The position numbers were made by a program, and so were the translations under genes. Below, one piece after another: positions 1 through 6,016 of a stretch of 6,743 nucleotides of DNA. Where the stretch lies: positions 1 through 6,743 of the forward strand of contig DUSQ01000016.1 in NCBI GenBank assembly GCA_012842545.1. Reading direction: 5' to 3'. The notes below the pieces were generated by a model. That model was not told the DNA's origin, did no database searches, and was given only the letters and a program-made list of their open reading frames with translations. Position 1 is the stretch's first letter. Every line of letters begins with the position of its first letter. The stretch comes from Coprothermobacter sp. (GTDB lineage Bacteria; Coprothermobacterota; Coprothermobacteria; Coprothermobacterales; Coprothermobacteraceae).

Positions 1-33
1 ATCCCAAAACTGTGTTAGAAAACTTAGATCCAT
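1..33 (-). CDS. Start of an unidentified gene downstream of fliJ (partial, runs off the window)
   Basis: After the fliJ stop codon a reading frame stays open to the window edge. From an ATG at 33-31 it reads MDLSFLTQFWD, only 11 residues, too few to identify. A GGTGG stretch seven bases before this ATG could act as a weak ribosome binding site. The much stronger GGAGGT at the end of fliJ lies 23 bases before it, so the true start may instead be an in-frame ATT at 48-46. In related operons fliJ is often followed by fliK or another hook or motility gene, but nothing in these residues proves that. Whether it is a gene at all rests on the strong upstream binding site and the tight operon context. 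Confidence 0.4.
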   Translation of the reverse strand, partial: MDLSFLTQFWD

Positions 34-50
34 GACAGGCCCACCAATGA

Positions 51-455
51 CTATTCACCTCCTTTCTTGCGCGATCCTATTTCGTCTAACAAAGACAATT
101 CCTGACGGAATGCCTTTGTTTGCGCCTCCCTTTTAGCATATTCTAACAGTTTCTCCCCACTTCTGCGAGAAACTGCCTTATGAAGCAGAACTTCACGTTT
201 TTCCAAAACGCGTTTGTAGCTTCCTTTTACGGCGTTTTTAGCCTTCTCGCGAGCGTGGAAATACACATCATAAGTCAGTACGCGGTCATCAATCTGGGCA
301 TCCCTTACTTCAAGCCATGAACGCCCCACATTCCTTGCTTCTTCAGCTGCCTTTTTATATTGGTTAATGGCCAAAAAGAACTCATTCTTTGCCATGTCTT
401 CTTCAATTTTTCTTATTCTGAGAATACGAGCTGCTTTTTTAGCTGACAGTGCCAA
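51..455 (-). CDS. fliJ: Flagellar export protein FliJ
   Basis: FliJ is the small coiled-coil stalk of the flagellar export ATPase. In the known system it inserts into the FliI hexamer ring, contacts FlhA at the export gate and helps cycle chaperones. This 134-residue product has the usual FliJ length and is almost entirely charged helix. Near the N-terminus it has the family-like pattern of Leu-Arg-Ile-Arg-Lys followed by Glu-Glu (residues 12-19), then long stretches rich in Lys, Glu, Ala and Arg with no membrane segment. The start is a TTG at 455-453, with GGAGGA five bases upstream. The first 17 bases overlap the end of fliI, so the two are probably translationally coupled. Identification rests on position after fliI, size and coiled-coil character; FliJ sequences are poorly conserved. 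Confidence 0.88.
   Translation of the reverse strand: MALSAKKAARILRIRKIEEDMAKNEFFLAINQYKKAAEEARNVGRSWLEVRDAQIDDRVLTYDVYFHAREKAKNAVKGSYKRVLEKREVLLHKAVSRRSGEKLLEYAKREAQTKAFRQELSLLDEIGSRKKGGE
57..62 (-). promoter_or_regulatory. Strong ribosome binding site overlapping the end of fliJ
   Basis: The minus strand reads GGAGGT here, inside the last codons of fliJ and just before its TAG stop. A perfect Shine-Dalgarno core at this point implies that another gene is translated directly after fliJ. The nearest possible starts are an ATT eight bases on (frame open to the window edge) and a TTG nine bases on (frame closed after seven codons). The first ATG is 23 bases away. Confidence 0.55.
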
Positions 456-1755
456 GGACTTCCTCCATGATGCTCACAGTCTGCTCCAAAGTATAACTCT
501 CTTGCACTTGCTGCACCAGGAAACCGTTTATGGCATCAATATAATCCAATGCTTCATCAATTTTTGGATTGTTGCCCCGCTGATAAGCTCCGATGTTGAT
601 CAAATCCTCAGCTTCCGTGTAAACGGCAAGAAGTTCTCTCATTCTGTTTGCCAATTTTAGATGCTTCGCGCTAACAACATCATTCATGACCCTGCTTATG
701 GACTGCAAAATGTCAATGGCCGGGTAATGAGCTCGGTGAGCAAGTGCCCTACTAAGAACGATGTGGCCGTCCAATATGGACCTGACTGCGTCCGCGACGG
801 GCTCATTCATATCGTCACCTTCAACAAGCACTGTGATAAACGCCGTAATACTGCCCTTGTCGGAATTTCCTGCTCTTTCGAGAACTTTTGGAAGCAAAGC
901 GAACACTGAGGGAGTATAACCGCGGGTCGTGGGAGGCTCACCAATGGACAAACCCACTTCGCGTTGAGCCATGGCTAAACGAGTGACCGAATCCATCATA
1001 ACCAGAACATCCAAACCTTGATCTCTGAAATACTCAGCTATGGTCATTCCTGTAAGTACAGCCTTTACCCTTAATAACGCTGGTTGATCGCTGGTGGCCA
1101 CAACTACCACGGACCTCTTGGCACCTTCCTCAGTTAAGTCTTCTTCAATAAACTTTCTTACCTCACGGCCACGCTCGCCAACCAATATGATCACGTTCAC
1201 ATCAGCGGAAGAATTACGCGCAATCATTCCAAGAAGTGTTGATTTACCCACTCCTGAGCCTGCAAATATACCAACCCTTTGTCCCTTACCCACTGTTAAG
1301 AGCCCATCTATGGCTTTGATGCTGGTTTGCAAAGGTTCTGTTATGATTTTTCGCTTTAGCGGATGAGGTGGATCTTGGTAAACGCTTCTCTTTTCACCAT
1401 ATATGGGACCTTTATCATCTAAAGGCTCACCAATGGCATCAACTACTCTTCCCACTAAGCCATCACTCACTTTTATCCAAAGAGGACGGCCCATGGCCCT
1501 AATAAGGCTGTTGGGACCAATGCCTTGGACATCTCCAATAGGCATAAGAAGTGTTTTCCCTTCCTTAAAACCGACCACTTCAGCGAACATGGATTTTCCA
1601 TCGAACCTGTTCACCGAACACAACTCGCCAACAAAGGAAGCAGGAGTTAAAGCCTCTATACTGAGTCCACTAACATTCAGCACTTTTCCATAAACATCGA
1701 AAAGATCGACGTTGGCAACTTTATCCTTTATGTAACTGATCTTCGGGGTTGTCAT
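439..1755 (-). CDS. fliI: Flagellum-specific ATPase FliI
   Basis: FliI hydrolyses ATP at the base of the flagellar type III export apparatus, unfolding or releasing export substrates and working with FliH and FliJ. The 438-residue product is full length for the family, which is related to the F1-ATPase beta subunit. Visible motifs are a Walker A loop GSGVGKST (166-173), a GERGREV segment (193-199) with the probable catalytic Glu194, a Walker B strand ending at Asp255 (VLVMMD), the FliI/YscN signature region REVGLSIGEPPTTRGYTPSV (265-284), and HYPAIDIL followed by SISR (343-355) with a probable arginine finger at Arg355. The N-terminal ~100 residues form the expected beta-barrel-like part. It starts at an ATG 35 bases inside the end of fliH, with a GGAG about ten bases upstream. 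The last 17 bases overlap fliJ. No key residue appears to be missing. Confidence 0.97.
   Translation of the reverse strand: MTTPKISYIKDKVANVDLFDVYGKVLNVSGLSIEALTPASFVGELCSVNRFDGKSMFAEVVGFKEGKTLLMPIGDVQGIGPNSLIRAMGRPLWIKVSDGLVGRVVDAIGEPLDDKGPIYGEKRSVYQDPPHPLKRKIITEPLQTSIKAIDGLLTVGKGQRVGIFAGSGVGKSTLLGMIARNSSADVNVIILVGERGREVRKFIEEDLTEEGAKRSVVVVATSDQPALLRVKAVLTGMTIAEYFRDQGLDVLVMMDSVTRLAMAQREVGLSIGEPPTTRGYTPSVFALLPKVLERAGNSDKGSITAFITVLVEGDDMNEPVADAVRSILDGHIVLSRALAHRAHYPAIDILQSISRVMNDVVSAKHLKLANRMRELLAVYTEAEDLINIGAYQRGNNPKIDEALDYIDAINGFLVQQVQESYTLEQTVSIMEEVLGTVS
461..466 (-). promoter_or_regulatory. Ribosome binding site of fliJ, inside fliI
   Basis: The minus strand reads GGAGGA, five bases before the TTG codon at 455-453. 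It lies within the fliI codons for Met-Glu-Glu near the C-terminus. No ATG or GTG competes nearby, so this site is the reason for choosing the TTG start of fliJ. Confidence 0.75.
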
Positions 1756-2326
1756 GTAAGGATGACTCCACCAGCGTTCTTAAATTTCTTGTCAATGTTT
1801 CCACACGGGCGTCCACACGCCCTTCCTCGGAATCAATGAGCACTCCAAAACCTATGCGATTGTCCTTTACGATTTGCACAGACTTTAGATTCTTAGATAG
1901 CATTTCAGTACTTTGCAAAAACTTTTCCACTTCACCAACAAAACGTTCGTCGACATGGATCTCCAAAGGAAAATCGCCACTAAAACGCTGCAGGCACTTC
2001 TCCAAAATGCCTGTTATGAGCGAGGTATCCTGCTCCAGTACACGGTTTAAATAATTGCTCGTTGCCACTGCAACAACCTCTGCAAGTTCTTCTTCAATTT
2101 GCCGTTTGTAAGACTCAACCGCCTCTTCGTACGCTTCCTGGAGACGTTTTTTCTCTTCATTTAGGCCGGACACCAGTAAAGAAAGTTCTTCAACGTATTC
2201 TTGAAGGTCTCTTTCCCACTGTTCTTTTATATCATAAAGCTCCTTAAAACCCTTGTTGAAGCCTTCCTTGTAACCTCGTTCGTACCCTTCTTTGTAACCG
2301 CGCAAGTAACCTTTTCTGAAGCCCAA
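1721..2326 (-). CDS. fliH: Flagellar assembly protein FliH (ATPase regulator/stator)
   Basis: FliH dimers hold FliI and link it to the C-ring (FliN) and the export gate. The protein begins with seven tandem Gly-(Phe/Tyr)-x-x tetrads (residues 2-29 from this start), an extended form of the GxxxG repeats typical of FliH/YscL. A charged coiled-coil rich in Glu, Lys and Gln follows (about 30-85), then a C-terminal domain (about 85-185) with the family-like VDERFVGEVEKFL and VKDNRIGFGVLIDSEEGRVDA segments, which resemble the V/E-ATPase peripheral-stalk fold. I chose the TTG at 2326-2324 because GGAGGA lies seven bases before it, giving 201 residues. The frame also stays open to a TTG at 2419 (232 residues), which would overlap fliG by 56 bases with a poor binding site. 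The only in-frame ATG is far downstream. The last 35 bases overlap fliI. The family call is firm; the start is not. Confidence 0.85.
   Translation of the reverse strand: MGFRKGYLRGYKEGYERGYKEGFNKGFKELYDIKEQWERDLQEYVEELSLLVSGLNEEKKRLQEAYEEAVESYKRQIEEELAEVVAVATSNYLNRVLEQDTSLITGILEKCLQRFSGDFPLEIHVDERFVGEVEKFLQSTEMLSKNLKSVQIVKDNRIGFGVLIDSEEGRVDARVETLTRNLRTLVESSLHDNPEDQLHKG
2240..2323 (-). repeat. Seven tandem GΦxx tetrads (12-nt period) in FliH
   Basis: These 84 bases encode GFRK-GYLR-GYKE-GYER-GYKE, then GFNK-GFKE: Gly at every fourth residue, always followed by Tyr or Phe, then two residues that are mostly charged. A four-residue Gly spacing puts all glycines on one helix face, as in the known FliH GxxxG segment. 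The Tyr/Phe stripe next to it is fully regular. The codons vary, so this is a protein-level repeat rather than a recent DNA duplication. Confidence 0.85.
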
Positions 2327-2333
2327 AACATCT

Positions 2334-2339
2334 TCCTCC
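2334..2339 (-). promoter_or_regulatory. Ribosome binding site supporting the internal TTG start of fliH
   Basis: The minus strand reads GGAGGA, seven bases before the TTG at 2326-2324. It is the only near-perfect Shine-Dalgarno sequence with good spacing upstream of any candidate fliH start (TTG 2419, GTG 2407, GTG 2383, TTG 2374). It falls after the fliG stop codon, in what would then be a 37-base gap. Confidence 0.6.
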
Positions 2340-2363
2340 ACGGGCTGTTCCAAGCGGTATAGT

Positions 2364-3365
2364 TTACGTGACAATTTCCTCACCGCCTCGGAATATGATA
2401 ATCTCACCCGCTTCTTCAAGCCGCCTTACTACGGTGATAATCTTTGACTGTGCCTCTTCAACCTGCCGCAACCTCACGGGGCCCATGAAGTCCATTTCTT
2501 CTTGGAGCATTTCCCTGGCTCTCTGAGACATGTTCTTGAACATTTTCTCTTTAACTTGTTCCGAAGCCCCTTTAAGAGCTAAAGCCAAGTCCTTGGTGTC
2601 AATTTCCCTGAGTATGCGTTGGATGGCTCTATCGTCAAGAAGAACAAGATCATCGAAAGTGAACATTTTCTTACGCACTTCTTCTGCTAACTCGGGGTCT
2701 TGAGAATCTAAATAATTGAGCACGTTGGACTGTGTTTGCTGATCCAAAGAGTTTAGAATCTTCACCAATGCATCAATACCATTAACTTTGGTCAAATCAC
2801 CACGGACTGCCACAGTGGCGAAACGCTGTCGAAACTGTTCTTCAATGGCTTCTATGATGTCAGGTGATGTTCTTTCCAAAACAGCCATTCTGAAAGCAAC
2901 TTCGGCCTGAAGATTGGGCGGAAGAGAAGTAAAAACAATGGCAGCTTGGTCAGGATTAAGGTAATTCATCACCAATGCTATTGTTTGAGGATGTTCATTT
3001 TGAATTAGGTTGGCTATCTGCTGCCCATCCAATTTACGCAGGAATTCGAAAGGCATGACCTGAACTGCCTCCATTAGTCTTTCCAAGATCTCTTGCGCTT
3101 TCTGAGGGCCAAAAGCTCTTTCAAGAAGGTCCTTTGCGTATTCAATTCCCCCTTGGCCGAGGAACTCCTTAGCCTTGAGCAGATTAACAAATTCTTCCAA
3201 TACGTTTGCCTTTGTTCTCTCGTCCATTTCAGTAACAGATGATATCTCCAGAGCCAGCTTTTCTGCGTCTTCTTCTTTAAGCTGCCGCATGACTTTGGCA
3301 GCCAAATCTCTTCCCAATGCGATCATCAGGATTGCAGCCTTTGATACCTTTTTCTTCTCCGCCAT
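2364..3365 (-). CDS. fliG: Flagellar motor switch protein FliG
   Basis: FliG sits on the cytoplasmic face of the MS ring, interacts with the stator and takes part in torque generation and direction switching together with FliM and FliN. From the ATG at 3365 it has 333 residues, close to the well-studied T. maritima protein as I recall it. The N-terminal domain (about 1-95) binds FliF. The middle domain carries the EHPQ motif at 124-127 that contacts FliM. The C-terminal domain carries MFTF at 234-237, a long torque-helix region with LDDRAIQRILREIDTKDLAL (242-261), and the EEMDFMGPVRL segment (289-299) with conserved charged residues. I preferred this ATG because the protein then begins MAEKKK and aligns with family N-termini. 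It lies five bases after the fliF stop. A GTG at 3395 is also in frame and would add ten residues overlapping fliF. The binding site GAGGG is unusually close to the ATG. Confidence 0.95.
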   Translation of the reverse strand: MAEKKKVSKAAILMIALGRDLAAKVMRQLKEEDAEKLALEISSVTEMDERTKANVLEEFVNLLKAKEFLGQGGIEYAKDLLERAFGPQKAQEILERLMEAVQVMPFEFLRKLDGQQIANLIQNEHPQTIALVMNYLNPDQAAIVFTSLPPNLQAEVAFRMAVLERTSPDIIEAIEEQFRQRFATVAVRGDLTKVNGIDALVKILNSLDQQTQSNVLNYLDSQDPELAEEVRKKMFTFDDLVLLDDRAIQRILREIDTKDLALALKGASEQVKEKMFKNMSQRAREMLQEEMDFMGPVRLRQVEEAQSKIITVVRRLEEAGEIIIFRGGEEIVT

Positions 3366-3370
3366 TTCCC

Positions 3371-4936
3371 TCAGCGCCACTCTTCCTGCATCCACATTCT
3401 TACCAGATCCGCCACATCATTTGGATGCTCCTGCAGTGCCTTTTGGACCTCTTCCAGGGTAAGTTTAATCTTTTCTTCCTCTGGCGTAAGCGGTCTTTCT
3501 AAGCTGATAGCAGGTCTGGGCTGGCCAAAAACCTCCCCTGCCCCGGCTTCAGCAGGTAAAGGTACGGGAGCTGCTCGCCTACTGCGTCTAAGGATGACAA
3601 AAACTATTGCAAATATTAGTAACACCACAACCGCTATGGCTACATAACTGTAAAATCGAGCCCTTCGCTGAGCCTCAGCAAGCAGCTGAGCTTCCTGTGC
3701 TTCTTTTTCACGAGCTAATGAAGCGAAAGGCATTGAGGTAACCACGGCAACGTCGCCTCTGGCAGCGTCGAGGCCTGCAGCGCTCGTTATGAGACTTTCC
3801 ACAGTGGAAGGTGTAACAGCATAATCCTTAAAGACACTGGAATCCACGATGGCAGCAACTCTCACATTTTTTATCTTGACTTCCTGAGGCACAATTTCGG
3901 ATACGGTTCTTGAGATTTCGTAATTGATTTGCTGCTGCCTGTAGTAGTTGTAAGGCCCTTCACTAGTACTGGTATACACATAAGAAGGAATAGCTCCAGG
4001 TACATTCGTAGCGGTCCCCACAGGACCCCCCGAAGGAGAACCACTGCTCCAGCTTTCCGTATCTGACACGTTTTTTGTCGCAGTGTTTCCCCACGTTTCA
4101 GATTGTATGTTTTGCTTTGTTACTTCCACATCCACATCGGCACTAACCATGATGTTTTCTGGTCCAAGAGTCTGTCCTAGAAAACTTCTTATCTTGGAAG
4201 CATACAGTTCATCTAACTGCCTCTTTATTTCAAGGTAGCTTTGATCAACATTGCTCTGGGTAAGGCCACCAGTTAAAATACCCGTACTGGCTTCAGCAAT
4301 GACTACATTCTCTGGTTTCATGCCTTCTACGGCGTGAGCTACCAATTGCCTTATGGCTTCTACTTGGTTTGCACTTAGGTTATAGCCTGGTTTCAAGTTC
4401 AAATACACAGCCCCTTGAGCTGTTTGAGTGGAAGTTACTGTCCACAAAGACCGCTGAGGCAAACTTAAATGGACACTTACAGATTTTACACCGGGTATCG
4501 CAGATATGGTCCTTTCCAGCTCCCCTTCCAGTGCCCTCTGATACATGATCTGTTGTTCTTCCTGGGTAAGGAATATGTTCGAAATGTTATCAAAAAGCTC
4601 GTATCCCGGTTTTGTAGAACCCACCAGGCCAGAAGAAGCCAGCTCAAGCCGCAAGCTGGTAACCTTATCTTTAGGAACATAAACAGCCGTTCCATCTGAG
4701 GATAGCTTGTAACGAACGTTTTTACTTTCCAGCTGCGAGACAATGCCTTGTGCCTGTTCAGGCATTAAATCGGCAAACAAAAGAGCATATTGAGGTCGAT
4801 TAAGGTAATAAACCAGTCCACCAATTCCAACCAACGTCACAACCAGAATAATGATAATGTTTCGCTTCTGGGCCTTCTCCAAGTTTTTCCAAAAGTTCAC
4901 CAGATCTTTAAGTACTGGAATATTCTCAACATTCAT
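3371..4936 (-). CDS. fliF: Flagellar MS-ring protein FliF
   Basis: FliF assembles into the MS ring in the cytoplasmic membrane, the base on which rod, switch and export gate are built. The 521 residues are a normal length. In order: a short cytoplasmic N-terminus, a first membrane helix (about 26-46, Ile/Val/Leu-rich), ring-building motif domains with the family-typical GYELFD (111-116) and YQRALEGELERTI (132-144) segments, and a third ring domain interrupted by a Ser/Gly/Pro-rich loop (about 280-330). A second membrane helix (about 428-449) is followed by RRSRR, and the C-terminal tail (about 485-521, acidic then ending MWMQEEWR) matches the FliG-binding region. The start ATG is 25 bases after fliE, with only a weak GAG-type binding site. 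The tail ends five bases before the proposed fliG start, consistent with the direct FliF-FliG partnership. Confidence 0.97.
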   Translation of the reverse strand: MNVENIPVLKDLVNFWKNLEKAQKRNIIIILVVTLVGIGGLVYYLNRPQYALLFADLMPEQAQGIVSQLESKNVRYKLSSDGTAVYVPKDKVTSLRLELASSGLVGSTKPGYELFDNISNIFLTQEEQQIMYQRALEGELERTISAIPGVKSVSVHLSLPQRSLWTVTSTQTAQGAVYLNLKPGYNLSANQVEAIRQLVAHAVEGMKPENVVIAEASTGILTGGLTQSNVDQSYLEIKRQLDELYASKIRSFLGQTLGPENIMVSADVDVEVTKQNIQSETWGNTATKNVSDTESWSSGSPSGGPVGTATNVPGAIPSYVYTSTSEGPYNYYRQQQINYEISRTVSEIVPQEVKIKNVRVAAIVDSSVFKDYAVTPSTVESLITSAAGLDAARGDVAVVTSMPFASLAREKEAQEAQLLAEAQRRARFYSYVAIAVVVLLIFAIVFVILRRSRRAAPVPLPAEAGAGEVFGQPRPAISLERPLTPEEEKIKLTLEEVQKALQEHPNDVADLVRMWMQEEWR

Positions 4937-4961
4937 GTTCTAGCTCGAGTAGTCCCACCCA

Positions 4962-5258
4962 TCACAGTGGCAGTCTCATGAATTCCTGAAAAGCACTCAC
5001 CAGCTGATTCCGTATTTGAGTAACAAGAAGCAACCCTACTTGAAACTCAGTTGCTGAAACCAGCGCCTCTGGAAGTATGTCCATATTGCCTTGGGCAATG
5101 GCTTGTCTATATGTATCTTGCTCCGTTTCTTTTGCACTTAGTTGGTCAAGTAGCTTTGAAAATGCATCAGAAGATTGCCCCGTCTTTTCTGTCTTGCTTA
5201 CGTCAATAGGATTGATGGGCTTAATCGGACCAATACCACTGACAGGATCCATCCCCAT
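4962..5258 (-). CDS. fliE: Flagellar hook-basal body complex protein FliE
   Basis: FliE is the adaptor between the MS ring and the proximal rod, and is among the first proteins exported. The 98-residue product has a variable Pro/Ile/Gly-rich N-terminus (PIKPINPI at 11-18) and a helical, conserved C-terminal half. That half includes AFSKLLDQL (32-40), a YRQAIAQG segment (50-57) and LVSATEFQVGLLLVTQIRNQ (66-85), ending AFQEFMRLPL, close to the family end. There is no signal peptide, as expected for a type III export substrate. The ATG at 5258-5256 has GGAGGT seven bases upstream, and that site overlaps the stop codon of flgC; the gap between the genes is five bases. A second ATG two codons on is less well spaced. 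Confidence 0.94.
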   Translation of the reverse strand: MGMDPVSGIGPIKPINPIDVSKTEKTGQSSDAFSKLLDQLSAKETEQDTYRQAIAQGNMDILPEALVSATEFQVGLLLVTQIRNQLVSAFQEFMRLPL

Positions 5259-5263
5259 CTACT

Positions 5264-5668
5264 TTACCTCCCTATTTCCATGCTCTTTGTGTAAACCTGC
5301 CTTGCAATGGCAATGGCGTTACTGTTCATTTCAAAAGATCTCTGAGCTGACATTAGGTCGGTGAGTTCAGTCACAAGGTCCGTGTCCGGGTAATGCACCA
5401 TGCCAGTTTCTGGATCTGCGTCGGGGTGCGAAGGATCATAAACCAAACGTTCCGACGGATCCTCACTGAGCTGAGCAACTTTCACGCCCTGAGCTTGATC
5501 TTGTCCCAAAAGCATGGATTGAAAACTAACAATCTTTCGGTGATAGGGACCACCCTCTGGAGTCCGAGTAGTCTCCAAGTTAGCGATGTTTGAAGAAATT
5601 ACATCCATTCTGAAACGCTGGGCCGTTAGTGCCGAACCAGCAATACGAAGCAAAGAGAATCCTGACAT
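5264..5668 (-). CDS. flgC: Flagellar proximal rod protein FlgC
   Basis: FlgC is a rod subunit of the flagellar axial family, exported through the type III gate and placed near FlgB and FlgF. From the ATG at 5668 it has 134 residues and begins MSGFSLLRIAGSALTAQR, the usual FlgC opening. The axial-family N-terminal helix motif is MDVISSNIANLETTRT (21-36). The FlgC-specific stretch YDPSHPDADPETGMVHYPD (77-95) and the C-terminal helix with LMSAQRSFEMNSNAI (105-119) are all present. The frame also has GTG at 5677 and ATG at 5674. I chose 5668 because GAGGT lies seven bases upstream and the resulting N-terminus fits the family. The gap from the flgB stop is then five bases. The gene appears complete. 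Confidence 0.95.
   Translation of the reverse strand: MSGFSLLRIAGSALTAQRFRMDVISSNIANLETTRTPEGGPYHRKIVSFQSMLLGQDQAQGVKVAQLSEDPSERLVYDPSHPDADPETGMVHYPDTDLVTELTDLMSAQRSFEMNSNAIAIARQVYTKSMEIGR
5266..5271 (-). promoter_or_regulatory. Ribosome binding site of fliE, overlapping the flgC stop
   Basis: The minus strand reads GGAGGT, seven bases before the fliE ATG. Its last base is the first base of the flgC TAA stop codon. The 11 bases GGAGGTAAAGT here are repeated exactly before flgB. Confidence 0.8.
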
Positions 5669-5673
5669 TTTCA

Positions 5674-6015
5674 TCACCTCAACATTTGCAAAACTTGCCT
5701 GGCAGTAGAAAAATGACGACTAAGCATTTCTGTAACACCTTGGTACCACAAAGCAGTTTCTATGAGGCTTGTAATTTCTTTATCAGGGTCAACATTGTTA
5801 CCATCTAGCCTCCAAGACGTGGTGTTATCTACCTTAAGGTAACTGCTGTTTGGTTGCAACAGTTTTCCGTGATTCTGCAGTTCCATGAAAACAGTTTGAA
5901 AATCAACTTCCTTCCTCTTATAACCAGGCGTATCCACATTTGCTAAGTTCGACTGTACTGCCTGCAGATTTTGAAAAACAATACCCATAACAGTTTTCAG
6001 ATTATCAACAGACAT
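5674..6015 (-). CDS. flgB: Flagellar proximal rod protein FlgB
   Basis: FlgB is a proximal rod subunit that in known motors joins FliE and the MS ring to the rest of the rod. The 113-residue product has the axial-family signature NLANVDTPGYKR (23-34) followed by KEVDFQTVF (35-43). It also has the FlgB C-terminal pattern GNNVDPDKEITSLIETALWY (72-91) and a closing helix. This is toward the short end for the family: the central segment between the two motifs (about 44-70) is compact. No signal peptide is present, as expected for type III export. The ATG at 6015-6013 has AGGAGGT eight bases upstream and lies one base after the stop of the upstream lipoprotein gene, so the two are very likely cotranslated. 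Confidence 0.94.
   Translation of the reverse strand: MSVDNLKTVMGIVFQNLQAVQSNLANVDTPGYKRKEVDFQTVFMELQNHGKLLQPNSSYLKVDNTTSWRLDGNNVDPDKEITSLIETALWYQGVTEMLSRHFSTARQVLQMLR
5676..5680 (-). promoter_or_regulatory. Ribosome binding site deciding the flgC start
   Basis: The minus strand reads GAGGT at the end of flgB, seven bases before the ATG at 5668-5666. The alternative ATG at 5674-5672 would leave only one base of spacing, which argues against it. Confidence 0.65.
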
Positions 6016-6016
6016 A

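Noticed and set aside
367..909. Plus-strand open frames of 97 and 82 codons, back to back
   Set aside because: They lie antisense to fliI and fliJ, which are firmly identified, and their products show no recognisable features. They are shadows of the real genes.
4638..4659. Inverted repeat CCAGCT...AGCTGG in fliF as a possible hairpin
   Set aside because: The stem is only about six base pairs, lies deep inside coding sequence and has no T-run, so it is not a terminator and is probably chance.
4486..4743. An 85-codon minus-strand frame inside fliF
   Set aside because: It is an alternative frame of the well-conserved FliF ring domain, with no family features of its own. No sign of a frameshift is seen in fliF.
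5669..5677. GTG 5677 or ATG 5674 as the flgC start
   Set aside because: They add three or two residues to a family-typical MSGFS start, and their spacing from GAGGT is too short for normal initiation.
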